NCBI GenBank assembly: GCA_032207245.1
Contig: CM063500.1
Location: 38,831,987-38,895,986 of the forward strand
Reading direction: 5' to 3'
Origin: Pardosa pseudoannulata
Taxonomy: Eukaryota > Arthropoda > Arachnida > Araneae > Lycosidae
DNA: 64,000 bases
Shown piece after piece: positions 34,133 through 46,805 of the stretch (position 1 is its first letter; each line of letters begins with the position of its first letter). The notes beneath the pieces were generated by a model. That model saw nothing but the letters and a program-made list of their open reading frames with translations. It did no database searches and was not told the DNA's origin. A program made the position numbers and the translations under genes.

Positions 34133-34280
34133 AATTGACTGTCTAGTAAATGAGTATATACACAATTTAGATAGCGAAAATAAGCAGATTACCTGTTTGA
34201 TAAATATTCAATATTTTGTAAAATGTCAACTGAGATTTTACTCACCTTGATAGATAAGTACTGAATTCTTAATTGAATAT
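34133..34280 (-). pseudogene. Decayed duplicate of the Harbinger exon segment
   Basis: The minus strand shares a run of positions with 34518-34680: a TTCAG..CTTATCTATCAAGGTGA block, CATTTTACAAAATATTGAAT and a CAG/GTAA donor-like end. The frame is interrupted by stops. It looks like an old local duplication of the exon end at 34592. Confidence 0.4.
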
Positions 34281-34591
34281 TATATACTGTAAAATATTTT
34301 CAAATGTTTATAAAACACATGAAAGAAAAAAAATATAGTGTAAATTACTCTTTGATGCATAATTTAAATTAAGTAATTATACTTGATATAATTATTAAAT
34401 ACAAGTGCAACAGCATACACAAATATTATTAGACAAATTTCTATATATCTCCCAAATTGTGTACTTGTATAAATTTAGGTTAAAAGAAAGAACACAAATT
34501 CATGAGGATAAAATTAAAGCGATCTGTATGCTTACTGTTGAGTAAATGATTGTTTACCCAATTTAAGAAACAAAAATAATACGCTAAATAC

Positions 34592-34791
34592 CTGTCAGAT
34601 GGATATTGAATGATATCCTCAATCTCCTGTACAATATTGACTGCTGACACTTTATTCACCCTGAACCTTTTTTTAAATTCACTTTCATCAAATAATTCCA
34701 AGAAATTCTTTCTCACGAAAGTTATGCGCGTATTTCTAAAATCATCCTTATCAGAATCGGAAAATAACACTTGATGCATCAAATCCGCCAT
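34592..34791 (-). CDS. HARBI1-like transposase, first exon only
   Basis: The exon starts at the ATG 165 bp inside the element's right TIR and ends at a GACAG/GTATTT donor. It encodes 66 residues, including RKNFLELFDESEFKKRFRVN, then KVSAVNIVQEIEDIIQYPSD. This is the N-terminal helical pattern (F...FRvsk..v..i...i) that precedes the DDE domain in PIF/Harbinger transposases. The DDE domain was not found in the window, so the copy is broken or its later exons are lost. Confidence 0.5.
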
Positions 34792-35092
34792 GTTGAAATA
34801 GAGCTTAAACTCAGTTTAGAAACGCTAACGGCCCGAATTTGGCCAGTTAGGATTAAGAGCCGCTAAACGGAAATCTAAACTCAGTTTAGGTTGGTGAGAC
34901 GCAATTTTCTGTTTAAACCGAGTTTAACCGCTAAACGAGATTGGTGGGACCGGCCCTTAACTCAAGAGTGACATCAATATCATAATGACGTTAGAAGTCA
35001 CCAACGAAGAGAATTCGGTACCATATTCAACCGACAGCAGACTTAACTTATCCCATCTAGGTCTTTCAGGTAACATACAAGTCACCCATTTA

Positions 35093-35329
35093 TTAAGGGA
35101 GGTTGTTTCTTCTAACTGAACTTCGATTATATTTTGTGTAAAGGGTTCTCACATGCCGCAACAAATTAAATTTTTTCGAAAATGATTTGCTACAAAAAGA
35201 GCAATGGAATTTACTACGGGATGGTGTTTCGTCTAGCTGATCGATTATGACTGAAGTTGGTCTTGAAAAGGTCCTTTTCTCTTTAATTTCAACAGACATG
35301 ACGGAAGAACTGAGCGTAAGACAAACCAA
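35093..35329 (-). pseudogene. Single C2H2-like zinc-finger frame
   Basis: The frame contains FHCSFCSKSFSKKFNLLRHV followed by RTLY. It has two Cys, twelve residues and a His, but the final His position is Tyr. It resembles the terminal fingers of the exons at 40.7-54.4 kb and is on the same strand. The only nearby acceptor (ACGCTCAG) would give phase 2 instead of phase 1, and the finger is damaged. It may be a dead exon of that locus or part of a repeat. Confidence 0.35.
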
Positions 35330-35379
35330 GCACTATCAATTGTGTTCAAATGCTCCTCTCAAAGTAAACACAGCGCCAC

Positions 35380-37945
35380 AAAGCTTGTGGTCTAGCAGCC
35401 CATCATCGGGGTTGATTTCCTCAGATACTTTGGTCTGCTCATTGATGCTAGACAAGGGAAATTGTAGGACTCCTTAACCAATTTAGCAACGAAAGGATCC
35501 GTTCCGGTGAAATTGGGAGCTAATATTAGAACAGTGGTGAATGTAGCACTGTTCCACACACATCTAAATTCCTTTCCAAATCTCTTAGATGTATCTTCGT
35601 CTATGCCGTTTCCCCGACAAGACGTACATGTAATTGAAACGAAAGATCCCTCCGTGTTCGTAAAGCGCAGGAGACTACCACCCGATAAGCTTCAGGCGGC
35701 TAGGCAGGAAATTCAATTTATGGTTTCGGCTGGTATTTTAGGCTATCCAAGAGCTGTTGGGCAAGTCCACTCCATATGGTTCCGAAACCTAATGGAGATT
35801 GGCTTCCGTGAGAAGATTATAGGGCATTGAATGCAGCGACTATCCCGGATCGTCATCCCGTCCCTCACATCCAGGATTGCATGCAAGTACTAGATGGACA
35901 AACCATCTTTTCCCCTTTGGACTTAGTCAGAACATATAATCAGATTTCTGTGTGCCCGGAGGATGTACTTAAAATGGCCGTAACCACCCCGTTCGGTTTA
36001 TTCAAATTTCTATTCATGCCATTCGGTCTGGCTAACGCTGTTTCCACTTTTCAAAGATTCATTCATAAAGTACTCTAAGGATTAGCCTTTTGCATTCCCT
36101 ACTTTGACGATGTCCTGGTTGCCTCTTCTAACCACGAAGAACATCTTCAACAATTAAAATTGCTGTTTGATCATTTTTCTGAATATGAGATACGTTTAAA
36201 TGCATCCAAATGTGTTTTGGGGCCACAAAGTATAAAATTTTTAGAACATAACATCTTGGCGGAGGATATTCGGCCTCTCAATGGCAAAGTAGAAGTAATT
36301 CGTGCATTTCCGTGTCCCATAACGGTCAAAGAAATAAGGCGGTATTTAGCAATGCTGAATTTTTATCGGTGATTCATGACTCAGGCTGCACACACACAGA
36401 TGGTTTTAAATAAATATTTGCAAGGTGTAAAAAAATGACAAAAGTTTAGGGGTGGGGATAGAAGCTGGTAAGACTTTTTTACGGAGTATGGAAGAACTTG
36501 CTTAAGCGGCTACATTAATTTACTTTGTGCCATCAGCTCATCTTTCGCTTGAAGTCGGTGCATCGGACTTTGCAATGGGTGCTGTTTTGTAACAGTGTGT
36601 GATAAACGATTGGCAGCCATACGCTTTTTATTCGAAATCATTGTACAGTGCCTATGACTGCGAACGTTTTGCAGCTTACTCTGCTGTAAAATATTTCCGA
36701 TACATGTGTGAGGGGAGAACTTTCCCAATCTTTACAGTTCATAAGCCATTAATATTTGCATTCAGGTAAAAGGCTGATAAAAGTTCTCCTAGGCAAACGA
36801 GACAATTGGACTATATCGGTCAGGTTATGACGGACATTCGACATCGCAGTGTGATAGATAATGTTGTTGCTGACACTCTGTCACTAATTGAGGAAATTTC
36901 ATTTCCTTCTTGCATTGATTTCTCGTCTTTAGAAACAGCCCAGAAGAATGACGGCGAGCTGCAGACACTTTTGTCAAAGACCAGTGGAATGAGTCTTAAA
37001 CTACAGCCTTTAAACTTCGGCCAAAAAACATTAATTTTTTGTGATACGTGAACAGATGTTGTTCGCCCTTATTTGCCTGGACGTTTTCGACAGCTGGTGT
37101 ATCAACCTATCACATCCTGGGGTACGAGCTCCTCAAAAACTTATCCAGAAACGTTATGTGTGGCCATCGATGCTTGTCGACATCGCTGCATGGATTCAAT
37201 CTTGCATTCCATGCCAAAAGTCCGAAGTGCAGCGCCACACCAAGAGTCCAGTTCAGCGAATTCTTGTGCCAGACAAGCGTTTCGCTCATATCTACTTAGA
37301 CCTGATGGTACCTTTACCACCATCAGAGGGAGCAAGTTACTTAATGTCTTGCATCGATCGCTTTACACGATGGCCGGAAGCCATTCTGTCACTGCTGAAA
37401 TAATTGCAACGGTTTTCTATAGGAACTGGATTTCTCATTTCAGTATTCCTGAAACGGTCACTACTGACCAAGGGCGTCAATTACAGTCCAACTTGTTTAG
37501 AACGTTTACCTCATTCTTGGGTGTGCAACGCATAAACAACTTCGTAACATCCTCAATCAAATGGGCTGGTGGAGAGATGGAATTGCACCATCCATGATGG
37601 CACACAACAAGCAACGTTGGATGGACGTTCTCCCGACTGTGCTTCTTGGTTTACACTCGGTTTTAAACCTGAGCTCGAAGTAACCTGTGCAGAGTTGGTC
37701 TATGGCACTTCAATTCGGTTTCCAGGGGACTTCATTGACCCAACTGAAAGTTCCTCGACTAACCCACCAGACTTTTCGTTTGTCCAGACTCTGAAACAGC
37801 AGATGGCTAACTTATTTCCAGCTCCTAAATCCAAACATCTGTCAGATTCAACAAGAATCTTCATTCCAGAACAGCTTTCGTCATGCACTAATGCTTTTTT
37901 AGGTCTGTTTGTCTTTCACTCATGTTTTTCTGAAATTTCCTGATT
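35380..37945 (+). pseudogene. Decayed Ty3/gypsy retrotransposon pol
   Basis: In order on the plus strand: the end of an aspartic protease domain (GVDFLRYFGLLIDARQGKL, about 35412-35468); reverse transcriptase at about 35640-36370 with [25 protein letters not shown] and the active-site YFDDVL; RNase H near 36545 (ASDFAMGAVL); and integrase at about 37041-37590 with a zinc-binding region, DRFTRWPEA and TTDQGRQ. At least three in-frame stops (36076, 36370, 36588) and several frameshifts break it. Neither LTR was recognised, and no envelope frame is seen. It is a dead copy. Confidence 0.88.
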
Positions 37946-40758
37946 TCACTTGTGGTGATGTTAATGAGCCCACTATCAGTACAGACTTCCTTAATCAAAT
38001 CATTACAACTTGTTGGATGATGTAAGGAACAATTGTTTCATATTAAAAACTGCTGAACCAAATTGCACTCCTAATACATTCTTCAATGTATACCTTATAG
38101 GCAGATAAACATTTCAATTTTGTTGGAGGATGCAAAATTAAACAAGTCACTAGCAATGCATCTGGAATTCACAAGCCTGTATAGCTTTAAAATATCTCCT
38201 ATGCCCCATTCCGTAGACACCACAGGCCTTTGTTTTTCACAATCCCGCCGTTTAATATATTTCAAGGTGGCACATTAGGTATTCGAATATTTCATATCGG
38301 AGGAAATTGTTCTATTTTGTAAGAGTCCTTGGTTTTATTCGCTGTATATGGTTGGAAGCCTAATGAGGAATGAGGATCGCCGCCGTTTGAATGCCATTAT
38401 TGTAACCGACACTTAACATTCAGAAATGCATACAAGATTTTGCATAGAAAAACCACTTTCTTCATCTAAGACTTAGCGCATACCATTAAATTCCAGTGAG
38501 CCGCGAAAATGTGGCAAAAACTGCTGAGATCACACTTTTTGGTCTGTTTGAATTCCTTATAACTCTGCTTGCTTTAAGAAATGCAGGCAAAACCTTCCAA
38601 CGTTATATATTTACATCAAGTATTATTTTGCTTATATTTTGGTAAGAGCATCAGCCATTTTGATACTTTTCATATCATAATAAATGAGTATGATAGCATT
38701 ATGCATGCATGCTACAAGGTTCATACAGGCATTTGAAAGTGAAAAGGACTTTTAAATGAATCTTTCATCTATTTTAAGAACCACTCCTAGAAAGAAAATT
38801 ATAGTTTACAAAAACTTATTTAGATTTATAATTTTGATTACCCTCCTATTATAAAATTTTGCAGGAATCTATTTCATTTTTGAAATTCTCATAAAATATC
38901 CTCTTATGCAAGGAGAATCTTTAACACTAGATTTACCAGAAATTTAAATATACATTGAATTGCAATTGCAAAACCAGCATTTTGACTGGTTTGATAAATC
39001 TTTTGCTAAATAAGACAATTTGGTCCAACTAACTTTGAAGCAGGACCCTAAATAGTAGGTAATGTCACCTTTCGAAAAGTATTACTTAAAATACGGAAAC
39101 TACAACTACCAATACATCTACATTTCCAATTCCTACACATTCTAAACTCCTCCATTAAACCATTTTGTAAAGCTTCATAGAGGCTCAAATTGAGAAATCA
39201 ACCATCCACTGATACATGAAAAAGCTTAGAATTAAGGATTTGACTTCTTCATAAAACTTCAAAAAACTGTTTGAAACAGAATGTCCTAAAATAGCAGAAT
39301 CACTTTCAGAGTAATATTTCATATTAGATTGCTGTAAAAAAAACTATTTGTCTAAAAATTAAGGACCATTTTTTAAAGGAACATCTGAAATTAAGAAGTT
39401 TTAAAGGAGTTTGCTAACACTGTGCTACTACCAAAATTTAGTTTTCTTGTGAAATGCATTTTTTCTTCTTTTTTCATGCACATGAAGTTTTGGGTTCTCT
39501 TCTCAAAATAAAAATTAAGTAATGAAGAAGAATGCAAATTTGGGAGTCAACAAGAAAAATACCATGCCTAAGATTATTCAAATTATGTAGAGTTATGGAA
39601 GCTTGTGTTACTGTCACTAATAGCATAAAATTTTAAATATTTAGATTTGATGCTAGAGTTCAAAAAGACCTTTACAATAGCATTTACAGATGTATCTAGA
39701 TGACTTCAAGATTCTTCAATACAGAGTGAAACAAAAAAAAGAGTGAGAAAAATTGTAAGAGGTGATAGTTTACAACAAATACCAACAATTTTCATTAAAA
39801 AAATGCATGGCCTAAAATTAAATGCAAATGCCCTAATTTCAAAATGGTTGCTTCTCAATATAGTGATTTATTAGGAGAAAAAAAAAACTTGCATGCAAAT
39901 GTAACATGCAGTAGAAACCATAATCAAATTTGCAAACAGTGAACACAATGTTTTATATATCATAAAAAGCAAATCAATGCAACACTTCACCAATCTTGTG
40001 ATTTTATCCGATTTCTGTTGTTTTCCTGTTTACAATGGCAACCAATTCATTCCATTCCATTCCATTCCATTTCAACAGCATTTTGGTAAAAAATACTGCT
40101 GAAATGCAAAAAAAGTTTAAATTACTGTTCTATGAGATTGTCCTAGTTGAAGAACAGGTTGAGTGAAATCTATGCTATTGGAATTCACTCAATCTCTGAG
40201 TGGTGTAAACAAGGGAGGTAAAGGGATCAACCTCCATACATAAACCAATAGACTGCAAAAAAAGGCCAACAAACTGTAAATTCTTAACTCGAAGATTATA
40301 CTCAAGTTTATGCATCTGTGATCAGAACACCACTGTCATTGATATGTATCCAGTGCTTTATTTCCATTTGACAACATGGCAGGCACATTTAGAAACAAAA
40401 ATCAATCCTCCATTAGCAAAGCTTTCATTTCTAACCCACGTTCATCATACAATAAGTCTGTATTCACCACTCATTAGACTATACCTCTCTTTAAGAGTTT
40501 ACATGCATAAAAAAAGTTTGTTTCATCAATCCCCCCCCCATATGTAATTTTGATTGTTTCAATCACCTTGAGTTTTGACACGTTTAAATTTTATTATGAA
40601 CCAAAGCATGAAAATGAACAACAAATAAGAACATTTTATTCAGGCTATAAAAAAGTTTACAGTAAAAATACAATAAAAATAAATTGCTACAAGTATTTAA
40701 GTTATATTTCCAGAATTTTTTCTCTTAAAGTGAAGGAAAAAACCTCTAGCACCTTTGA
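37946..40758. other. Mostly non-coding interval
   Basis: AT-rich sequence with a (TTCCA)n run at 40046-40071. At about 38380-38445 on the plus strand there is a damaged finger-like stretch, PFECHYCNRHLTFRNAYKIL, with two Cys but no proper His pair. The 3' part before 40759 is a candidate 3' UTR for the zinc-finger exon there. Nothing else is supported. Confidence 0.4.
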
Positions 40759-41018
40759 CTATCTAGTGTGTCCATGAACCTTAAAATGACGCTTTAATGA
40801 ATCCCTTTGATTGAATGATCTTCCACAAATATTACAAGAATAAGGGCATTGCCCAGTATGAATAAAATAATGCCTTTTAAGGTTTGATGAATAGTTACTT
40901 TTATAAGAACAAGCATCACAATGGTATTTTCCCGTTGAACTCTTTCTTCGAAGTATTTCAGATTGGAGTGGTAACACTTGCTTTTGAAAATTGTTAAAGT
41001 CAAATTCACTTGCTATAT
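40759..41018 (-). CDS. C2H2 zinc-finger terminal exon A (two fingers)
   Basis: It has an acceptor TGTACTTTTCAG, enters in phase 1 (DIASEFDFNNF...), and its stop TAG is at 40759. Two classical C2H2 fingers follow a 40-residue linker: YHCDACSYKSNYSSNLKRHY and YSCNICGRSFNQRDSLKRHF, spaced C-x2-C-x12-H-x3-H with the linker HTGQCP. There is no start codon needed by the fingers and no BTB domain, so this is a 3' coding exon. It is one of six look-alike exons on this strand with the same phase. The protein would be a nuclear DNA-binding isoform of a BTB-zinc-finger-type gene such as lola or broad (inference). Confidence 0.85.
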
Positions 41019-41648
41019 CTGAAAAGTACAAGCATTTGTAACATATACATATAAGCTAGTTAATACATAACTGTATATTTTAAAATACTTTTTTTTTACC
41101 AAAACTATATGCCTTATATATTTTCTTGTACAAATCTTATGATAAGTTAATATATGAATTTAAGGATCACTGAAAAGTACCAATAAGTATATCAAATATA
41201 CTACTTAAAAATTTTATATTTTTAAAATAAATAATTATTTTTCTTTGTATACATGATAAATATTTAGTATGACTGGTATTATACACCATTCATACTAAAT
41301 TCTTAATCAGGTAATTATAATTTAATATATATATTTACATAAAATTTAATAAAATATAACATAACAAAGGTATTTATACATAAATATTTAAATAAATTAA
41401 AATTCATACATCTTAAAGACATGAAAAGAAAATCAAAATAATATTACCTATATAGTAAATTTATTTCTGTATTACTGATGAGGTCTAAAATACAAATCTA
41501 ATTTAAAATAAACTACAAGTATCTTAACATTATATTACAATGACAATAAAAGAACCAAAATTTTCAAAATGAAATTTTACTTCCAACAGTTTTCTAAAGC
41601 ATTTCATAGCAATAAAAATGTTTAGGAACATAACTGAATATATGAAAC

Positions 41649-41863
41649 TCAAGTGGTACGTAATTGATGAACACGAATTATGTGATTTTTGAGAGTAATT
41701 TTTTGGTTGAAAGATTTTTTGCAGACATTACACACAAAGGGACGTTCTTGAGTATGTGTTAAGATGTGTCTCTTTATATTTGCAGAAAAATTTGACATGT
41801 GCGGACAATAAGGGCATTTGAAGCACAGAGCAGATTTTCCATCTTCTTTTGATATTCTGACAG
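41649..41863 (-). CDS. C2H2 zinc-finger terminal exon B (two fingers)
   Basis: The acceptor CTTGTTTATTTTAG, phase 1, leads into AVRISKEDGKSALCF, and the stop is TGA at 41649. The fingers are FKCPYCPHMSNFSANIKRHI and FVCNVCKKSFNQKITLKNHI. The second has four residues between its histidines (HIIRVH). The linker is HTQERP. At 72 residues it is among the shortest of the set. Upstream common exons must be spliced in. Confidence 0.87.
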
Positions 41864-44800
41864 CTAAAATAAACAAGCATTTTATAATAAATATACTAAG
41901 CAAGTTAAAATGTATTTTTAATTTTTCCAAGAAAAATCATTTGTTTACATACTCTTTATAATTCACAAGTTTATCTTGGTTAGAGAATAAAAAGACCAGA
42001 ATTAAAGTACAAGAAAAAAATTAAGTAGAGATGATCCAAAGGTTAATCAATGCCAAACATATGCAAACATTTTTATGTTGTAATAAAAGGTTTCACTGAA
42101 CAAATATAATTACAAATTAAAATTACTTAAAAATACTGGAAGTACAATTTTTCTGATATATTTTTATCACACTGAATTAAACATAAAGCACAAATCTAGA
42201 GATTGTAAAATTATTAAGCAATTTAAAGTGATAAGAAATTTTAAATATAAATTTTCTGCTGATTCTATCTCTTAAAAAAAGGAGGGGGGGGGGAGAGATT
42301 TTGTTTTATATCTTTCAATCTTTACTGTAAATTTTCTAAGGAACAAATACATATATAATTAACTAAAAAAAGAATACAATCAGTCATAACAGTTACACAT
42401 CAGTTTAATAAAATAAGAACTTCATTTGTAATTAAATTACACAGTTGTGTATAAATACTTCTATTTAACAAGAATAATTTTCATTCAATTGTAAGCTTTA
42501 TAATAAAGGGTACAGATTTTATATTACATACGTGCCTAACACAACTTAATTTTTTTAATATGCTAGCATAAATGTTGAATTATATTATGCCAGTTATGAT
42601 TTTAATGACAGCATAAAGTTTTCCATTTAGCAATGACCATTTCAATTTTTCTTACAAAACTTACTCACACAGAATCAGTGGAAAGATAGAACAAAGGTTT
42701 TTATTTTAAAAGAGTATACTTGATATACATCTGCTACATATCTGTTTTCATTTATATACACAAAATGGATTTTGTATATTCACTCACACTTATAAAAATT
42801 TTCTTAGATATATGTTTTGACAGATTCTAACCAGAGAAACATCTTAACATATATATTTTAATATATTTTACACTTATTTTATTTAAAAAATTTATTAAAA
42901 TTTACGATACATTTTTTTTTTTTCCAGTTTTTAAAACCTGATATAAAATGGCCTATACATAGCTTTATCTTAGTTTTAATGAAATAAAGAGTTTCAGCTT
43001 AAGTAATAATTTCAGTATCACAATCTTATAATTAAGTAATTTTAAACTTAAAATTGTATATAATTTGCTTAACTTTTGTATTAACAAGCATACACTCACT
43101 TATACAATAGTAAGATATGCAAATTAAAATTAATTATGCCAACTACAGTCATTAATAAATATTTGGAATTTTATCAACCATACTGCAATTTTAAACTACC
43201 AATTTAAATTAATAATGATATATATGTATAACTTAAATAAGCAAAGTTCATCTGAAGATTAACATGATGAGAAAGAAACTTGTTTGCAGAGATTGGAATA
43301 ATGGTCAAAGACATGATAGTAAATCCAATAATATCTGAATTTTAATATTGTGATTTATTGTTTACCAAATATCAATTATAATTATTATCAATATATAATT
43401 TTAATATATTAGAATTGCAAATATAAGTGTGTTCTGTATTAAATAAGACAAACACACATATCAATGTGTGTGTTAGTTATCTAGAAAACAAAATTCAATT
43501 CCTTAATCTGAATACATAAATTCAAATTTTAACATACTGCTTTAAAAAAGAAAATCATATAACATTATTATTACCGTTTGTCAGTAGAAAAAAGATTTGT
43601 GGATGCAACAGAAAAGAAAAACAGGTGAGAAAAGATATAACTTTCTGATTACCTTTAAATTCATTTATATATTTTGTGAAATATGGTTTTAAAAAATTTT
43701 CTTTTTAATTTTCAGAAACAGGTTTTTCAGGAGATTCTTTTCAAAATTCTGGGAATTTGTCTTCTTTTTTATAATTTTCAGAAAATTGGGATCAGAATCA
43801 CCCTTAATGGGAGGCCTCCAATATCTTTCCAGCAGTTTGTACTAGAATGTGTGTAGAAATACCCTAATTTACAATAGTTTTGAAAATATAAATATGTAGT
43901 TTCAGTTTAAACCATACTTATAGTATCTCTTCAATGTGATTCTTATTTTCTTAAGTAGATGAAAATATTTATGAAGCTTCAACAGCTGGTTCCTTCAATT
44001 TATTTGTTCTCTTTATAATATTGCTATGTTTCCTGTTTATTTTTAAATAATCATATGTTTGGAGAAGCCACCAAAAAGATAAAATTTTTCTTCTTGGAAA
44101 AATAGTATTAATGTAAAGAATGTAACATCTTTTTGAATACACAAATGAATTAGTAAATCTACAGTTAAATACAATTTGGTTTCGAATCTGTAACCCTACA
44201 AACTAAATCAACCAGCCAAATTAATATTGATTATCAGCATACTGTCAAAATAAAAATTATTTATTTTAAGATAAAATGCTACGACTAACAACTTGAAAAT
44301 TAAGAGAAATAAATTAATGCATTTAAAAGCAACTCATTTATAAATAAATAGTCTCATAACAGTAAACTTGAAATTTTTACAAACAGGAAACTAGATATTT
44401 TAAAATATTTAGCATTACTGACACTGGCAACAATAAAATTCCCCACAGCATAAATTTCATAAAAGTTAAACAGGTTAAAAATAAACAATACAATCTCATT
44501 TTAAAACTTGAGTGGGTGAGGAATGATTTGCAACACAAGTTAGCACTAAATCTGATGGAAATGTGAGAAATTTTTTTTTTTTAGATTTTTGTAATTTTAG
44601 CTTCAAGTCTTGGTCAGGAAAAAAAATCTTAGTTATTAAAAATTAATTGATATTTCATATGAGAGACCTGATAGGATAGATGCTTCTTTGTTTTATACAT
44701 ACATGCTTAAATTTGATATATTAGGAATTTGATGAATTTATATGTAATAAATTAATGTGATCCACAGCAGTCTCTTTATAATAGACTTTCTGCACTTCAT

Positions 44801-44941
44801 ATTTTAATAAATAACTTACTAAACTAGTTATTGAAATGGTTAACAAATTATGAAGGCATATAATGCAAATATTCTGGCAGTTTAGTTGATTTTTACTAAT
44901 TTGAAGAAAGAGAAAATATACACAAGAAGCAAAGTAAAACA
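41864..44941. other. Intron or 3' UTR sequence between zinc-finger exons
   Basis: AT-rich sequence. I looked for further finger exons (C-x2-C...H-x3-H with a preceding acceptor) on the minus strand and saw none. G-run near 42284. Confidence 0.5.
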
Positions 44942-45234
44942 TTATTTTTCAGGAAACTTATTACGCAGTATATGCAAAGTTCGAACATGAACTTTCAAAT
45001 TTGACTGATCATTGAAAGCTTTTCCACATAAGTTACATAAATAAGGACGTAGCTCAGTATGAGTAATAAGATGCCTCTTTAGGTTATACTGCTTAGATGA
45101 AGCATAGGAACATAAATTACAATGATATAATTCTTCCTCTTTACTCAAAGATGAACTTTTATACTTTTCAGACTGATGAGAAGATAACATCCATCCACTG
45201 GTATAATATAGTTCATCATATTGCTCTGATATAC
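44942..45234 (-). CDS. C2H2 zinc-finger terminal exon C (two fingers)
   Basis: The acceptor CATTGTGTTTCAG, phase 1, leads into GISEQYDELYYTSGWMLSSH, and the stop is TAA at 44942. The fingers are YHCNLCSYASSKQYNLKRHL and YLCNLCGKAFNDQSNLKVHV (ending HVRTLH), with the linker HTELRP. A serine-rich, probably disordered linker of about 40 residues precedes them. It lies only 268 bp from exon D. Confidence 0.87.
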
Positions 45235-45502
45235 CTGAAACACAATGTGTTTTTTGTTTACCAATAGATGAAATAAATTTTGAATGGAAAATAATAAGTT
45301 CATAAAAGAAGTCATTTGTGAACTTTATTTCCTTCAATACATGTAATTTAAAATTTCAAGATCATATTTACATCTTATAATATGTTCTTAAATTGATAAC
45401 TTAAAAAAAAAAAGAAACACTAGACAACAAATAAATGACAATCCATATTACAAACTAAATTAAAAATTAATACAAATAATTTACTTAGATCAATTTAATA
45501 AA

Positions 45503-45846
45503 TTAATCCCCATGCTTTGCAATATGCCGACGTAAGGATGTTCTGTTACAAAACTTTTCTGGACAAATATTGCATTCATAAGGCTTTTCCCCTGTATGCA
45601 AACGTAAATGAGCATCAAGCGTGACTTTCTGATTAAAAGACTTGTTACAGTATGTGCATACAAATGGACGTTGACCAGTATGAATGAGGTAGTGTCTCTT
45701 GAAATTACACACAAGTTTAGTTTTATAAGGGCATGAATCGCAGGCATACACATTTTCCTGTTTCTTAGAAATATCATAAATTTGAGGAGGCAAAACTGAT
45801 TTAGGGTAGCTTCCTGAACTGCAGTAAATTTGACAGCCAACAATGC
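45503..45846 (-). CDS. C2H2 zinc-finger terminal exon D (three fingers)
   Basis: The acceptor CTTTTTCATGTAG, phase 1, leads into GIVGCQIYCSSGSYPKSVLP, and the stop is TAA at 45503. It has three fingers: YACDSCPYKTKLVCNFKRHY, FVCTYCNKSFNQKVTLDAHL and YECNICPEKFCNRTSLRRHI, joined by HTGQRP and the canonical HTGEKP. A second long frame overlapping it on the same strand is a shadow. Confidence 0.9.
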
Positions 45847-46539
45847 CTACATGAAAAAGAATCAATGTATATTAAGCTCATGAAATAAAATTGACACAAT
45901 ATTGCAGATTGAGAATAAGGTTCTTGTGGATGACAAAAAGTCAGAAAGCACTAACTAAAAGCAGACAAAATTTTTGTAAAAAATAACAAATTAAAAGTTG
46001 TTTATAAATTTTTTTAAAAATGTATAACATCAATTTAAAGAATATTGTTTAAAGAAATCAATGGTGAAAAAATACTAATAGAAACGAGATATTTTACTAA
46101 TTACCATTAAATACTGAGTTAAATATGATTTATTTATAGAAAATTCACTAGTATGATCCATATCCATTTAGAAATGATATTTTTCTTATCTAAAAGGAAT
46201 ACAGAAAACCATAAATTTCTAATACTATTTTTAATATATCCTTTGATTTTGTGAAAATAATTATTTTCCATTTTTGATTATGCCAGAAATTTAACAGAAA
46301 AAACAGATTTTGGCAATTGCATTATAATATGTAAGAGATATTTGATGTTTAAAATTAAACGAATTATCATTATTTTTATTCTTCAGTTTGTAAACAATTC
46401 TTCAGAGTTTGATAAAAAATTTAATTTGGTTATATAAAAAAGAATCATTTGAAAAACACATAATACCTGTTACATTAATCAAAATTTAACAATAACCAAG
46501 TGTTCTAAATAAACATTATATAATATACAAGTATTTAAT

Positions 46540-46805
46540 TTACTTTGAAATTTTTAGTGGTATATGTACTACTAAATGCGATTTCAAATGCACTTTTTGA
46601 CTAAAAGCCTTATTACAAATAGAACAAACATAAGGTTTTTCTCGGGAATGAACACGAAAATGTCTTTTATAGTTTGTCAAAAAATTTGTCTGGTAAGAAC
46701 AATTTTCACATGAATAACGTAATTTCTTCACTTCTGTAAAATCTGAGTTTATATTTTGATCACCATAAGAAACACCATGAAAATTCAGTAATATGGGATT
46801 GATAT
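46540..46805 (-). CDS. C2H2 zinc-finger terminal exon E (two fingers)
   Basis: The acceptor TTTTCTCTTTTCTCTAG, phase 1, leads into DINPILLNFHGVSYGDQNIN, and the stop is TAA at 46540. The fingers are YSCENCSYQTNFLTNYKRHF and YVCSICNKAFSQKVHLKSHL, with the linker HSREKP. The polypyrimidine tract is the best of the six. Confidence 0.88.

Larger units (their letters stand above)
25903..34956 (-). mobile_element. PIF/Harbinger element, 9 kb, with many nested insertions
   Basis: The left terminus GGGCCGATCCCACCAAAGTC and the right terminus (reverse complement) GGGCCGGTCCCACCAATCTC match, and both continue CGTTTA. Both are flanked by TTA (25900-25902 and 34957-34959), the 3-bp target duplication of PIF/Harbinger. 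Subterminal palindromic motifs of the form AAACTSAGTTTAG occur at both ends (near 25968 on the left; about 34808, 34876 and 34910 on the right). The first exon of a HARBI1-like protein starts just inside the right end. The large size is explained partly by other elements inside: Helitron-like, Merlin, hairpin MITE, SINE and microsatellites. Confidence 0.75.

Noticed and set aside
35507..37943. Intact endogenous retrovirus
   Set aside because: There are multiple stops and frameshifts, no LTR pair and no envelope frame; it is a decayed Ty3/gypsy retrotransposon.
38380..38445. Plus-strand zinc-finger-like PFECHYCNRHL stretch
   Set aside because: It lacks a proper His pair, has no long frame and no splice signals, so it is too weak to list as a gene.
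40046..40071. (TTCCA)n run as a telomere- or satellite-like signal
   Set aside because: Only about five units; an ordinary short microsatellite.
45490..45843. Second long frame overlapping zinc-finger exon D
   Set aside because: It is an alternative frame of the same exon; the finger frame explains the sequence.
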